Of a stretch of 64,000 nt of DNA, positions 7,934 to 16,532 are shown one piece after another. The notes below the pieces were generated by a model. That model saw only the letters and a program-made list of their open reading frames with translations, ran no database searches and was not told the DNA's origin. Every line of letters starts with the position of its first letter. Position 1 is the stretch's first letter. Position numbers and translations under genes: made by a program. Source of the DNA: JALHST01 sp963798435 (GTDB taxonomy: Bacteria; Bacteroidota; Bacteroidia; Flavobacteriales; Flavobacteriaceae); NCBI GenBank assembly GCA_963798435.1, contig CAWCTF010000004.1, positions 1,116,001 through 1,180,000 of the forward strand. The letters are read 5' to 3'.

Positions 7934-10183
7934 TTATAGTCTATTCGGAGGCGTATGGCCCATGATATAATTAGTTAACAAGGTATACAAATGGCGCTGC
8001 GTATTTTCACCTTCCCAAATGCCATGGGAACGATTTGGATACGGCATAATTTGAAATTGTTTGTTTTGTTTTATTAATTCGTTGATTAAAATCTCGGCAC
8101 TTTGGTAATGTACATTATCGTCTCCCGTACCGTGCATCACCAATAAATTACCGACCAGATTCTTGGCATAGGTAACCGGGGAGCCGTTTATAAAATCCTC
8201 CTTATTCTCAGAAGGTAGCCCCATGTAGCGTTCCTGGTAAATATTGTCGTAAATCAGTTGATTGGAAACAGCTGCTACCGCCACCCCCGTTTTGTAGATT
8301 TCCGGATATTGAAAGAGCAGATTGAGGGTCATGCTACCGCCACCGCTCCAGCCCCATACCGCGGTGCGTTCAGGATCTAAATAATCGAGTTTTAGGATTT
8401 CCTTGGCGGCCAACCCCTGATCCCTTGTGTTGATAACGCCTATTTTCCGGTAGATACTTTTACGCCATGCGCTCCCTTTTAAGCAGGGCGTCCCTCTATT
8501 GTCCATATCGATGATCACATAGCCATTTTGGGCCATGAAGATGTTCCACAAGCCAATTTGGGTATCTATGGCTACCTGCCCCCAAGGCTCTCCATATACG
8601 TGAAATAAGACGGGATATTTTTTGGAGGCATCAAAGTGGGTCGGCAACACCATCCGCACATCGATTTCGACACCTTCCTCGGTGGCGACCTTTGTGAATT
8701 TGACTTCCGGGGTTTGAAGTGCTTCAAGCTGCTGCCGGTACGCTTGGTTCGCGACTAATTCTTTGACGATTGCATGGTCTGGTAAACGAATAAAGTTAAC
8801 AATTGGGACTTCTTTCGAACTTTGATATGTATGAACAGCATAGGTGCCATTTGGGGAAATGTTATAATTATTGACGCCGCTGAATGTGTCAGGGGTTACT
8901 CTTTTCACGTTCCCCTTTCCTTTTAGATCCGTGCGATACAAATAGCGTTGTGTGCTGTTGGTTGGTGAGGCAATAAAATAAACATCCTTGTCAGTAGCCA
9001 CTTTCATAGAGGCCACATCATAGTTGAAGGGTGTAACAAGGGTTTTCGCTCCTGTAGCAATCGAGATGCTATAAATATGACGCCATGCATCGTTTTCGGT
9101 CATTCGCAAAAATGAAGTGCCCTTGTTAACAATGGGCAGATCATTATTTCCCCAGCTATTGGAGGAAATATCAGGATATCCTAAATCGACCCATGTAGCT
9201 TCCTGCTCCACATACACTTTTGAAAGTTTCTGTGAAGAAGGGGTATACGCCCATACCGTCAATTGATTTTGATGGCGATTCATTTGTTGGATCAATAATA
9301 AATCCGCGTTTACCCACTGCATTCCCGGTATGTAATTTTCTTTTTCCCCTCCTGGTAACGGTACCCAAACGATTTCGTTTTTTGCCAGATTTAATACTCC
9401 GATTTTAGCGGCGGCTGGATCTTGGCCGACTTTCGGGTATTGAAGCGGAATGGGTCTTGAATAAATCGAATCGGTATTATTGATCATATAGAACGTGCCG
9501 ATTTCAGACGCATCCAATTGCCAAAAGGCAATATATGCGTCATTCGGACTGATCGAAAATCCATCCCGTTTGCCAAATTCTTCTTCATATGCCCAATCAA
9601 ACGTTCCATTGATAATGTCGCCGGTTCCATCAAAAGTCAATTGGGTAATCGTGCCCGAGTTAAAATCCTCCTGGTAGATATTGAAGTTATGTACATAATA
9701 TGCGAAACGGTTGTCGGCTGAAAACTTGGCGAACATCAGTGATGAATCCCCAAGGGAGCCTCCCAGTTGCTTTAATGTCTTCGTTGTTAAATCATACACC
9801 CAATAATCCCCTTTGGTATTTGAACGCCACACCCGACTTGAGTTTGTAAAGATTAAAATTTTTGACCCATCTGGGGACAAGGTGAAACTTTCTATCGGCA
9901 AACTATTTAATGCTTCGGCAGGGGCGAAGGTGGTTCTTTCTTGGGTAGCACTGGTATAGCGCACCAATTCATCCATGTCAGGCACCGTAGCCGATTTTTC
10001 GATCGTGACATAGGCATTTCCATTTTCTATCCATTGAATGGTTCTTTGACTTTCTTGTCTAAACTCCCCCGAAAAGATCCGATCTATTGATAATAGACTC
10101 GGATCGATTGTTTCTTGGGCCGTAACTAGTGTAACACGAAGTAGTAGGCATACTACGATCAGCGGGGTAATTTTAAAATTCAT
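7934..10183 (-). CDS. Dipeptidyl peptidase IV family serine peptidase (S9B)
   Basis: An exported 749-residue peptidase with a signal peptide to about residue 23. The N-terminal beta-propeller holds the DPP-IV substrate motif DWAYEEE (Glu pair binding the peptide N-terminus). The C-terminal hydrolase has the S9B nucleophile GWSGGG with Ser613, the acid at Asp688/Asp689 (GTGDDNVHYQ) and His720 (NRSHGIWEGE). Length and motif order match intact DPP IV enzymes. It should remove X-Pro or X-Ala dipeptides from oligopeptides in the periplasm. Monocistronic. Confidence 0.92.
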   Translation of the reverse strand: MNFKITPLIVVCLLLRVTLVTAQETIDPSLLSIDRIFSGEFRQESQRTIQWIENGNAYVTIEKSATVPDMDELVRYTSATQERTTFAPAEALNSLPIESFTLSPDGSKILIFTNSSRVWRSNTKGDYWVYDLTTKTLKQLGGSLGDSSLMFAKFSADNRFAYYVHNFNIYQEDFNSGTITQLTFDGTGDIINGTFDWAYEEEFGKRDGFSISPNDAYIAFWQLDASEIGTFYMINNTDSIYSRPIPLQYPKVGQDPAAAKIGVLNLAKNEIVWVPLPGGEKENYIPGMQWVNADLLLIQQMNRHQNQLTVWAYTPSSQKLSKVYVEQEATWVDLGYPDISSNSWGNNDLPIVNKGTSFLRMTENDAWRHIYSISIATGAKTLVTPFNYDVASMKVATDKDVYFIASPTNSTQRYLYRTDLKGKGNVKRVTPDTFSGVNNYNISPNGTYAVHTYQSSKEVPIVNFIRLPDHAIVKELVANQAYRQQLEALQTPEVKFTKVATEEGVEIDVRMVLPTHFDASKKYPVLFHVYGEPWGQVAIDTQIGLWNIFMAQNGYVIIDMDNRGTPCLKGSAWRKSIYRKIGVINTRDQGLAAKEILKLDYLDPERTAVWGWSGGGSMTLNLLFQYPEIYKTGVAVAAVSNQLIYDNIYQERYMGLPSENKEDFINGSPVTYAKNLVGNLLVMHGTGDDNVHYQSAEILINELIKQNKQFQIMPYPNRSHGIWEGENTQRHLYTLLTNYIMGHTPPNRL

Positions 10184-10498
10184 GATGTTGTATTTTATTG
10201 GAGATGGCTTTTAGTATGATACATTACAGGTTAAAACGTGCTTAAACGTCGACCTACATCACGATGATGGGGACGCTAGAGCTTCAAATATACTTTAAAA
10301 TCTGTCATTTTTTGTAACGTTTTTAGGTGGTTGTCCGTGTCGATCCTGAAAGTACCTTCTTTATATAATGCATCCCTTGCTAGAACAAGTGGCTAGGACT
10401 AGTCAAGAGCGAGATGTCCTGCTGTCAAGATGGCGAACTCGTAAAAGTGCGTGAAAATGGGCAATTTTTTTAGTCGTTATCGATTTTTTTATTTTTTG
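10184..10498. other. Non-coding gap of 315 bp
   Basis: No reading frame with family-like content on either strand. I see no clear hairpin terminator or repeat; it must contain the promoter of the DPP IV gene, but no convincing TAnnTTTG element was found. Confidence 0.4.
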
Positions 10499-11344
10499 TC
10501 AATTAACCGCATTGCCGACTTTTCGTAATAAGATGACTCCCATATAATAGGGCATAAGGAATGGAATTGCTGGTATCGATACTGCGAAGCCCGCTTCGGT
10601 AAGAATTTCCGGGATAAACGGTGATAAAACAATAATCAGAAAAGCGAACAGGCTAATTACCAAATAGATTCTTGTAGATGAGATACGCAGTAAACCTACT
10701 TTCCTTAAGGAAACTGAAAAGGCGGCAATTGCCATATACGTAAGTGCAACTTCAACTACCGATAGCAAACCAAAAAGTGCCCTGATTGGTTGAAACCAGT
10801 CCGGTAGTTTTTCGGCATGAGATGCAACCATTATCTTGAATAGCTCCGGAAGGTAGAAACCCCAAAAAAGCATGTCAAGTATAAAAATAGGTATCGCAAT
10901 GATAATCGCGATAAAGCCAAGGAGGGAATAAAAGTTTTCCGATTCATTTTTTAGAAACTCCTTTAATAAGGCAAATCCGATTACGATACAGATTCCTGCC
11001 ATTACCAGCATCGAATAGCGTACTTGCTGTTCAATAGCGGTATCCACCCAACCTTGGGAAGTGTCTGGAGGAGGGCCCAAACCAAAAAACATAGAAACAA
11101 GGATCATGGGTAAGATCAGTGAAAAAGCGCCTAAAACGAGATGCCTGTTGCTATTTTCGGCTTTAACGGTGTGTAGGCCAAGAATCCATGCGGCCAATAC
11201 CATCAAAAAAACATTGACAAGCCAAATAGGTATGTAAAACGTATAATTCGTTTTACCCAAACCAAAACCAAGAAGAATCACCAGAAGGGGGACAGATAAA
11301 AGATAGAGTTGACTTGCATTCCTTTTCAATGGTGTCGCCTTCAT
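10499..11344 (-). CDS. Polytopic membrane protein of unknown function
   Basis: A 281-residue protein with about eight hydrophobic segments (beginning LYLLSVPLLVILLGFGLG and ending with MPYYMGVILL). Between segments lies a short polar loop GLGPPPDTSQGWVDTAIEQQ. I do not recognise a family or a catalytic motif. It stands alone between DPP IV and the CPBP protease. Confidence 0.55.
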   Translation of the reverse strand: MKATPLKRNASQLYLLSVPLLVILLGFGLGKTNYTFYIPIWLVNVFLMVLAAWILGLHTVKAENSNRHLVLGAFSLILPMILVSMFFGLGPPPDTSQGWVDTAIEQQVRYSMLVMAGICIVIGFALLKEFLKNESENFYSLLGFIAIIIAIPIFILDMLFWGFYLPELFKIMVASHAEKLPDWFQPIRALFGLLSVVEVALTYMAIAAFSVSLRKVGLLRISSTRIYLVISLFAFLIIVLSPFIPEILTEAGFAVSIPAIPFLMPYYMGVILLRKVGNAVN

Positions 11345-11560
11345 ATAGTTAGGGTATTAAGAAATGAAAATCACCGGTTACTAAAGGTAAATAAAAATGG
11401 AATTCGAGAAAATTAAAATCTAGGCTAGGCACGCAGTTTTTTGTGGGTTGAATTGCAAGCTACTGGTTGCCGAAAACGAAGAGGGCAAATACCAAAACCA
11501 TGTCATTTAGCAAGTTAGCCATAGGTGCTGTTTTTTAATAGGACGCAATTCAGTTTTGTG

Positions 11561-12274
11561 TCAATGTACCGCACCCAAGGCGAGTGCCAAAAACCCGAAT
11601 GCCCCGAATACGGCATGCACCACGATGGCAATGCTCGTATTTTGCCGTAACTGTACGATGGCCGGTAAAATAAAGAAAATCGGGAGCGAGGCAAAGATCA
11701 AGTCCAGGCCCATTGGCAGATGCCAGACCGCCCAGAATATGCCGTGTACGAACCAGGTGCCATTCTTAAGTACTACTTCCTGCCGGGGCTGAATATAGCC
11801 CCTCCATAGAAACTCTTCGCCAAAGATGTTAAAAAAGAAAAAAACCGGCCAGACATATAAAATCCATAGATGGCTGGCGTCTAAGGGCATATTCTTAAAG
11901 AAAAACGGGGTGGCATCGATCCCCATTTTCGGCATTACGACCTTGGCGATAAGAAAGGAGGCCATACACAGTAGGAGGAACGCGGCAACGGTCCATACCC
12001 AATCTATCTTTGATGGCTTTTTTACCCGCATTCTTGCAAGAACCTCCGACCATTTATTGGAGTTGATTTCCCTTTTGGTCAAGTAGAGGGCGCCAAAAAA
12101 CATGGGTACCAAAGCAATGCCGCCAACGCACGTAAAATAGATGACTTCTATGGGGATTGAACTGTGTGCCTCGAGATACGGAATGGCCACTTGACATGCT
12201 ATGAAATTCAGAAGCATGGGGATACCATATAGGAAAAGATAATCACTCCATCGTAAAGGCTTCAGTTGTTTCAT
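11561..12274 (-). CDS. CPBP-family intramembrane glutamic endopeptidase
   Basis: About seven membrane segments and the diagnostic CPBP/Abi motifs: GEEFLWRGY (EExxxR, the catalytic Glu pair and Arg) followed by FWAVWHLPMG (FxxxxWxxxH-type) and a third motif with SIAIVVHAVFGAFG (H near the C-terminus). The family includes CAAX prenyl proteases and bacteriocin-immunity proteins; the substrate here is unknown. ATG at 12274 is used; an in-frame TTG at 12283 is less likely. Confidence 0.85.
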   Translation of the reverse strand: MKQLKPLRWSDYLFLYGIPMLLNFIACQVAIPYLEAHSSIPIEVIYFTCVGGIALVPMFFGALYLTKREINSNKWSEVLARMRVKKPSKIDWVWTVAAFLLLCMASFLIAKVVMPKMGIDATPFFFKNMPLDASHLWILYVWPVFFFFNIFGEEFLWRGYIQPRQEVVLKNGTWFVHGIFWAVWHLPMGLDLIFASLPIFFILPAIVQLRQNTSIAIVVHAVFGAFGFLALALGAVH

Positions 12275-12600
12275 GTATTGCAATGTATTTAAGTAGACAT
12301 GGCTTTGTTAACCCATAGTTAATTATTTTCAAGGCGTTCAATTTCTTTTGTAATATCCTTCATTAATCTCACGATTTCTCCTTTAGTGGTTTCCATTGGG
12401 TTGTCAAGGAGCCAACCCGCCAGTCAGGCAGGTTTCCTGTCAATTTTTGTAGGCGGATCTGCCGAAAAAATTTAATCATTGATTATCAGGGTATTTATGG
12501 TAGTTCGCGCAAATAGCTATCGGGACGTTATCATTTCAAAAAATTACACTCCTTGCGGAAAGCCTTTATGTTCAATGTTTAATGCGTGTATTGCCCAAAC
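12275..12600. other. 326-bp intergenic region with a small gene remnant and repeat debris
   Basis: On the minus strand, 12423 down to the stop at 12319 reads AGWLLDNPMETTKGEI then VRLMKDITKEIERLENN, which looks like the helical C-terminal tail of a lost gene; upstream it meets an in-frame stop. Directly beside it (about 12418-12450) is a GGCAGG-rich inverted sequence resembling the insert seen in DUF6090 genes at 45.7 and 48.7 kb. A fragment TAGCTATCGGGA (12514-12525) resembles the half-palindromes listed at 45984 and 48029. Confidence 0.4.
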
Positions 12601-13716
12601 TTATTTCTTCCGGGTTCTGTAGTACAAATTCCAAGCCCCGGAATTCGATTCTACGATATCCGGGAATCCGTCATTATTTAAATCCCCGATTTCAATATTA
12701 TAGGTGTCGTCCTTTAAATCAGCTCTTAAACCAATTTCTATGAAAGCCCCATTTTTCTGCCCCAAATAGACAAAATTTTGTTCCTCTGAATTTCCCTCGA
12801 CAATGTCTAAATAACCATCTTGGTTTAAATCGGCCACTTTAATCGATGAAGTCATTCGTGCTGCTTCGAAATCAGAAGTTCGATTAAAAGAAAGATTTTT
12901 GTCTCCATAATAGATGCTATTGTTTGAGCCTAAATTTCCTGCTACGATATCCAAGAACCCATCGTTATCAAAATCCCCAATGTCAATTGAACGGGTTTCA
13001 TCTTCTGGGTTGCCAAATTCCAATACTTTTGAAAAATCCTGTTTTCCATTGTTTAGGAGTATCTTATTTTTAGTTTGTCTTTCCGCTGTGATCAAGTCCA
13101 AAAATCCGTCTTTGTTTATATCCACAAGTTTGGTTTGAATGGTTTGGTCGGATGGGTCACCAAAGCGCGTGCAATTAGCAAAATTGCCCCTACCATCGTT
13201 CCAGCAAATTTCGTTTTCTGCGTTTCGGTTGGAAAGTATTAAGTCAATATCCCCATCCCCATCAGCATCACCGATTTCAAGATTTCTTGAGGGTGCTATT
13301 GATCCAAAGGGAATCTCCTGGGCAAAATTTTGATCTGCTGAACCAAAATAGAGTTTATTCGGAACGTTGTCATTGGCTACCGCAATATCCATAAATCCAT
13401 CTTTATTGAAATCCCCACTTTTTATGGCATACGAAGCATCCATAAACTTTCCTATGGGGACCGCTGATTTGAAACCTCCTTTGCCATCGTTGTAATAAAG
13501 ATAATTCTGTTCTGCCCAATGTCTACCATTGGCGACGAGAGCATCCAAATCGCCGTCCTGGTCAACATCGAACAAGGTTATCGAAGCGGTTCGATTCGAT
13601 TGGGTTCCAATCGAAAAAAAACCATCTGCATTAAAAAAGGTAACTTCCTGTGCAAAACCTGTAAGCGGAATTGTCAAAAAGACAATCCATATTATTTGTT
13701 CTCTGATTTTATCCAT
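12601..13716 (-). CDS. Exported FG-GAP/VCBS repeat beta-propeller protein
   Basis: A 371-residue protein with a signal peptide (to FAQ, residue ~23) and about seven tandem repeats, each with a calcium-loop pattern DxDxDG/DxNxDG: DVDQDGDLD, DFNKDGFMD, DADGDGDID, DINKDGFLD, DFDNDGFLD, DLNQDGYLD, DLNNDGFPD. This is the FG-GAP/VCBS beta-propeller family, usually surface or periplasmic binding proteins. There is no enzyme domain and no C-terminal sorting domain. A promoter-like sequence is present at 13745-13775. Confidence 0.85.
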   Translation of the reverse strand: MDKIREQIIWIVFLTIPLTGFAQEVTFFNADGFFSIGTQSNRTASITLFDVDQDGDLDALVANGRHWAEQNYLYYNDGKGGFKSAVPIGKFMDASYAIKSGDFNKDGFMDIAVANDNVPNKLYFGSADQNFAQEIPFGSIAPSRNLEIGDADGDGDIDLILSNRNAENEICWNDGRGNFANCTRFGDPSDQTIQTKLVDINKDGFLDLITAERQTKNKILLNNGKQDFSKVLEFGNPEDETRSIDIGDFDNDGFLDIVAGNLGSNNSIYYGDKNLSFNRTSDFEAARMTSSIKVADLNQDGYLDIVEGNSEEQNFVYLGQKNGAFIEIGLRADLKDDTYNIEIGDLNNDGFPDIVESNSGAWNLYYRTRKK

Positions 13717-13744
13717 ACTTCTGATTCACGTTCGCTTGAAGGTT

Positions 13745-13775
13745 CGAATTTAATAGTGCTTTGTCTGACTTTAAA
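13745..13775 (-). promoter_or_regulatory. Possible promoter of the FG-GAP gene
   Basis: On the minus strand a -7 element TAAATTCG (13752-13745, seven of eight to TAnnTTTG) lies 19 bp after TTTA (13775-13772, three of four to TTTG). The leader would be about 20-25 nt. Consensus match only. Confidence 0.3.
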
Positions 13776-13861
13776 GAATGAAAATTAAAAATACAAAATG
13801 GTTAATTTAAAATGTTATGGCAAAAATGCGTAATTGTATGTGTTTTTGAAGTTATGTGTTT

Positions 13862-14290
13862 TCACATTCCCAAGGTTGGCAAATGTTTTACGTTGTGATA
13901 TACCAAGGCCGCTTTTATACATTCTTTGAGTGCGTCCTTAGGAATTTCATCCTGCAGTTGAAAAACGATGGCCCGCGTGCCTTCGAATTTAAAATGACTC
14001 GTAAATTTTTGGTTAAAAGTCGGTACCAGGCGACTCGTGCATTTAAAAAATAGCGCATACTGATCGGGGGTTTTTGATTTCCAATCCATTCGCAGGGTGC
14101 TTCCGTTTTTAGTCAAATAACTCGGTTCTCCCCATTTCAAGGTTTCTTCTAAATTTGTTATCCCATCGGTTTCCCGAGCGGTTTCAATAATTAAATTCCG
14201 CAGGGCCAACATTTTATCGCGAACCGATTCGGGATACGTGTCAAAAACCGATTTTACCCGTGGGTCGACTTTTAGTTGTAATTCCTTCAT
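13862..14290 (-). CDS. DUF1801 domain protein
   Basis: A 142-residue cytoplasmic protein with the DUF1801 (YdhG-like) pattern: LRNLIIETARETDGI, LKWGEPSYLTKNGSTLRMDWK, YALFFKCTSRLV, then C-terminal FKFEGTRAIVFQLQDEIP. Members fold like a small alpha/beta domain of unknown biochemical role. It is followed 55 bp away by the VOC gene in the same direction, which may share its transcript. Confidence 0.8.
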   Translation of the reverse strand: MKELQLKVDPRVKSVFDTYPESVRDKMLALRNLIIETARETDGITNLEETLKWGEPSYLTKNGSTLRMDWKSKTPDQYALFFKCTSRLVPTFNQKFTSHFKFEGTRAIVFQLQDEIPKDALKECIKAALVYHNVKHLPTLGM

Positions 14291-14345
14291 AGTTTTAAAC
14301 GTAGGTGTCGATTCGACTATGGACGACTTTTCATTGCAGGAAATT

Positions 14346-14744
14346 TTAGATTTTCGATTGTATCATCCATTGATGGCCAAATGGGTCTAGAATACGCCCC
14401 TGTCGATAACCATAATCGTAATCCTGTGCGGGACTTAAAAGCGTGGCGCCGACTCGCAACGCTGTATTTATAACACGGTCTACATCTTCTACAAAGAGTC
14501 CGATAAGCGTGGTCACACCTTGAATTTTATTCGGTTCCAACTGTCCTTTTAAAGGTCGTTCCTCATGCAAATGAAAGATACACCCATTTATTGAAAGTTC
14601 GGAAACATGAACACTACCATCATCATTTCGCCAAGGTTTGATTTCCAGTGCACCAAAGGCCTTAAAATAAAAAGAGATGTCTGTAACTCCACCCGGAATA
14701 AAAAGTTGTGGAGCAAAAAATATTTTGTTAGTCGTAGGTGACAT
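14346..14744 (-). CDS. VOC (glyoxalase/bleomycin resistance/dioxygenase) family protein
   Basis: A 132-residue single-module VOC protein: PQLFIPGGVTDISFYFKAFGA at the N-terminus, the strand ELSINGCIFHLHEE, a central FVEDVDRVINTALRVGA, and the closing DPFGHQWMI. His and Glu positions expected of metal ligands are present (FHLHEE, FGHQW). The specific substrate cannot be told. Start ATG at 14744. Confidence 0.8.
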   Translation of the reverse strand: MSPTTNKIFFAPQLFIPGGVTDISFYFKAFGALEIKPWRNDDGSVHVSELSINGCIFHLHEERPLKGQLEPNKIQGVTTLIGLFVEDVDRVINTALRVGATLLSPAQDYDYGYRQGRILDPFGHQWMIQSKI

Positions 14745-14951
14745 TTATTTTGATTTTGTTTTTAAGTCGTCGATTTAAAGGTACCTTGCCGGCGAAGGTC
14801 GAATTTCCGGAATCTAGGATATTTACGCAATAGCGACCTGTGCATCGTCAATTATAATGACCTCATTTATTTTTGCCTATATTTCACCCTGGCAGGTTTC
14901 GGAACCGTAAGCCAACAAAGCCATTCTTGATAGATCGGGTTGGATGGTCAT

Positions 14952-15470
14952 TTAATTTTTGTACTCCCGAATAATTCGTTTCATTCTTTTTACATCCCCA
15001 TTTTCCCTGAATTCATTGACGGCAAAGGGCGTATTTTGCAAGGCGATAATCTTCCAAGTAGCATCTATTTTGTTCAGAACGAGCAAGGGAACCGCATCAG
15101 GTTCATTTTGACGTTGCATTCCTTCCTTTAAAATAGCACCAGAACAATGTACCAACGCGACGTCCTTGCCTAAAAAGCGAACTTTGTCGATCTTTAGATC
15201 CCAGACGGTATTTGCATAGAATTCCTTAAAGATAATAGCATGCCCGAAAGCGATTTCCTTTTTACCATGTAATTGCATTCCAAACCAAACCGTAAAATCG
15301 GCATCCTCGGAAAATGGAGCTGCGAACATTTCTGCATCTCCCTGGGACCATGCTTCAACTAGCGTATTAATAATAGTATCTATTTGTTGTCGGTCTTCAG
15401 TTTCAGTACCATTTTGAGCATTTAAATGAAACCCTATAAAAAAGCATAGTAGAATTAACGTTGTTTTCAT
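14952..15470 (-). CDS. Exported SnoaL-like / DUF4440 (SgcJ/EcaC type) protein
   Basis: A signal peptide (to NAQ, ~19) is followed by a nuclear-transport-factor-2-like fold: IDTIINTLVEAWSQGDAEMFAAPFSEDADFTVW, HGKKEIAFGHAIIF, and LLVLNKIDATWKIIALQNTPF. The family includes hydroxylases and isomerases, but most exported members have unknown ligands. Monocistronic. Confidence 0.75.
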   Translation of the reverse strand: MKTTLILLCFFIGFHLNAQNGTETEDRQQIDTIINTLVEAWSQGDAEMFAAPFSEDADFTVWFGMQLHGKKEIAFGHAIIFKEFYANTVWDLKIDKVRFLGKDVALVHCSGAILKEGMQRQNEPDAVPLLVLNKIDATWKIIALQNTPFAVNEFRENGDVKRMKRIIREYKN

Positions 15471-15633
15471 AGGGTAATCTTTTAAATGTTAGATTGTATT
15501 AATTTACGGTTGTCCACTTATTTTTTATAGTAATTGATATTACCTATCCTAAATATAGATAAAAATTACATCCATTGATAGCTGCTCCTATCGGAATGTT
15601 CCTGTTTTTAGGGCTAATGGCATTTGTGGGGTA

Positions 15634-16390
15634 TTATAAATTTGATTTGTGTTGTCCTCCATCGACTGCTAGACATGTTCCGGTAACCCAACTAGCACAG
15701 GGCGAAACCAAAAAGGTAGCTACCTTCCCTATTTCATCGGGTGTTCCCATTCTCCCTGAGGGTATTGAGCCCAGTACCATATCATAAAAAGGGCGATCAT
15801 GTTTTTTGGCCATTTCCCAAAGGCCACCGCTGAATTCAATCGAACCTGGGGCAATCGTATTGACACGGATGTTTTTCGGGGCAAGTTGAACAGACAACGT
15901 TTTTGAGTAACTTATAAGGGCTGCCTTTGAGGCGGCATATGCGGCGGGAGAATCCAGATTCAAGTCCGGATACCGATGAAATAAATAAGATATTTCCACT
16001 GTCGGATTCGATCATCCAGCGAATTACCTTGCGTGTTGCCCGTACGCTGGCCATTATGTCGATTTTGACCGATGCTTCCCAGTCATTATACCCTTCGCCA
16101 AGGCTTAATGCGGAGACATTATTAACTAGAATATCGATGGTTCCAAAGGTGATCTTGACCGTATCAAGAAAAGCTTCCAATTGTTCGGTATCCCCAATAT
16201 CGCATGTTTGGGCATATACCTTCACTCCTTTTTTAAGAAGATCTTTTTCAGTGGCTCGGAGTGCTTCTTCCCCCCGGGCACAAATTGCAACATGAACGCC
16301 TTCTTCTGCAAGTGTTAAGGCAATACTTCTACCTATTCCTTTGCTCGCTCCGGTGATTATGGCACTTTTACCTTTGAGTCCTAAATTCAT
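15634..16390 (-). pseudogene. Short-chain dehydrogenase/reductase, split by one frameshift
   Basis: The N-terminal frame (16390 to about 15960) has the Rossmann motif TGASKGIG, ILVNNVSA and the catalytic-serine strand NILFISSVSG. After LES it loses homology (stop at 15836). The other frame picks up with DSPAAYAASKAALISYSKTLS (catalytic Tyr and Lys in YAASK), IRVNTIAPG and the C-terminal GTCLAVDGGQ, ending at 15634. Removing one G from the GG pair at 15954-15955 (minus-strand sense) restores a single frame with all catalytic residues. Either a recent pseudogene or a sequence error. It would be a ~250-residue SDR. Confidence 0.8.
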
Positions 16391-16532
16391 GGCTTATTAA
16401 TTAAAGGTGATATCTAAATATTATTTTGTGGTTGTCGTCTCCAATGTACCGGTGATAAGTGGATCGTGTACGCTTATGGACACGAAAAACGGGCATGTTT
16501 TTTCGCCCTCCACCAGACCATTGCTTAAAGAC

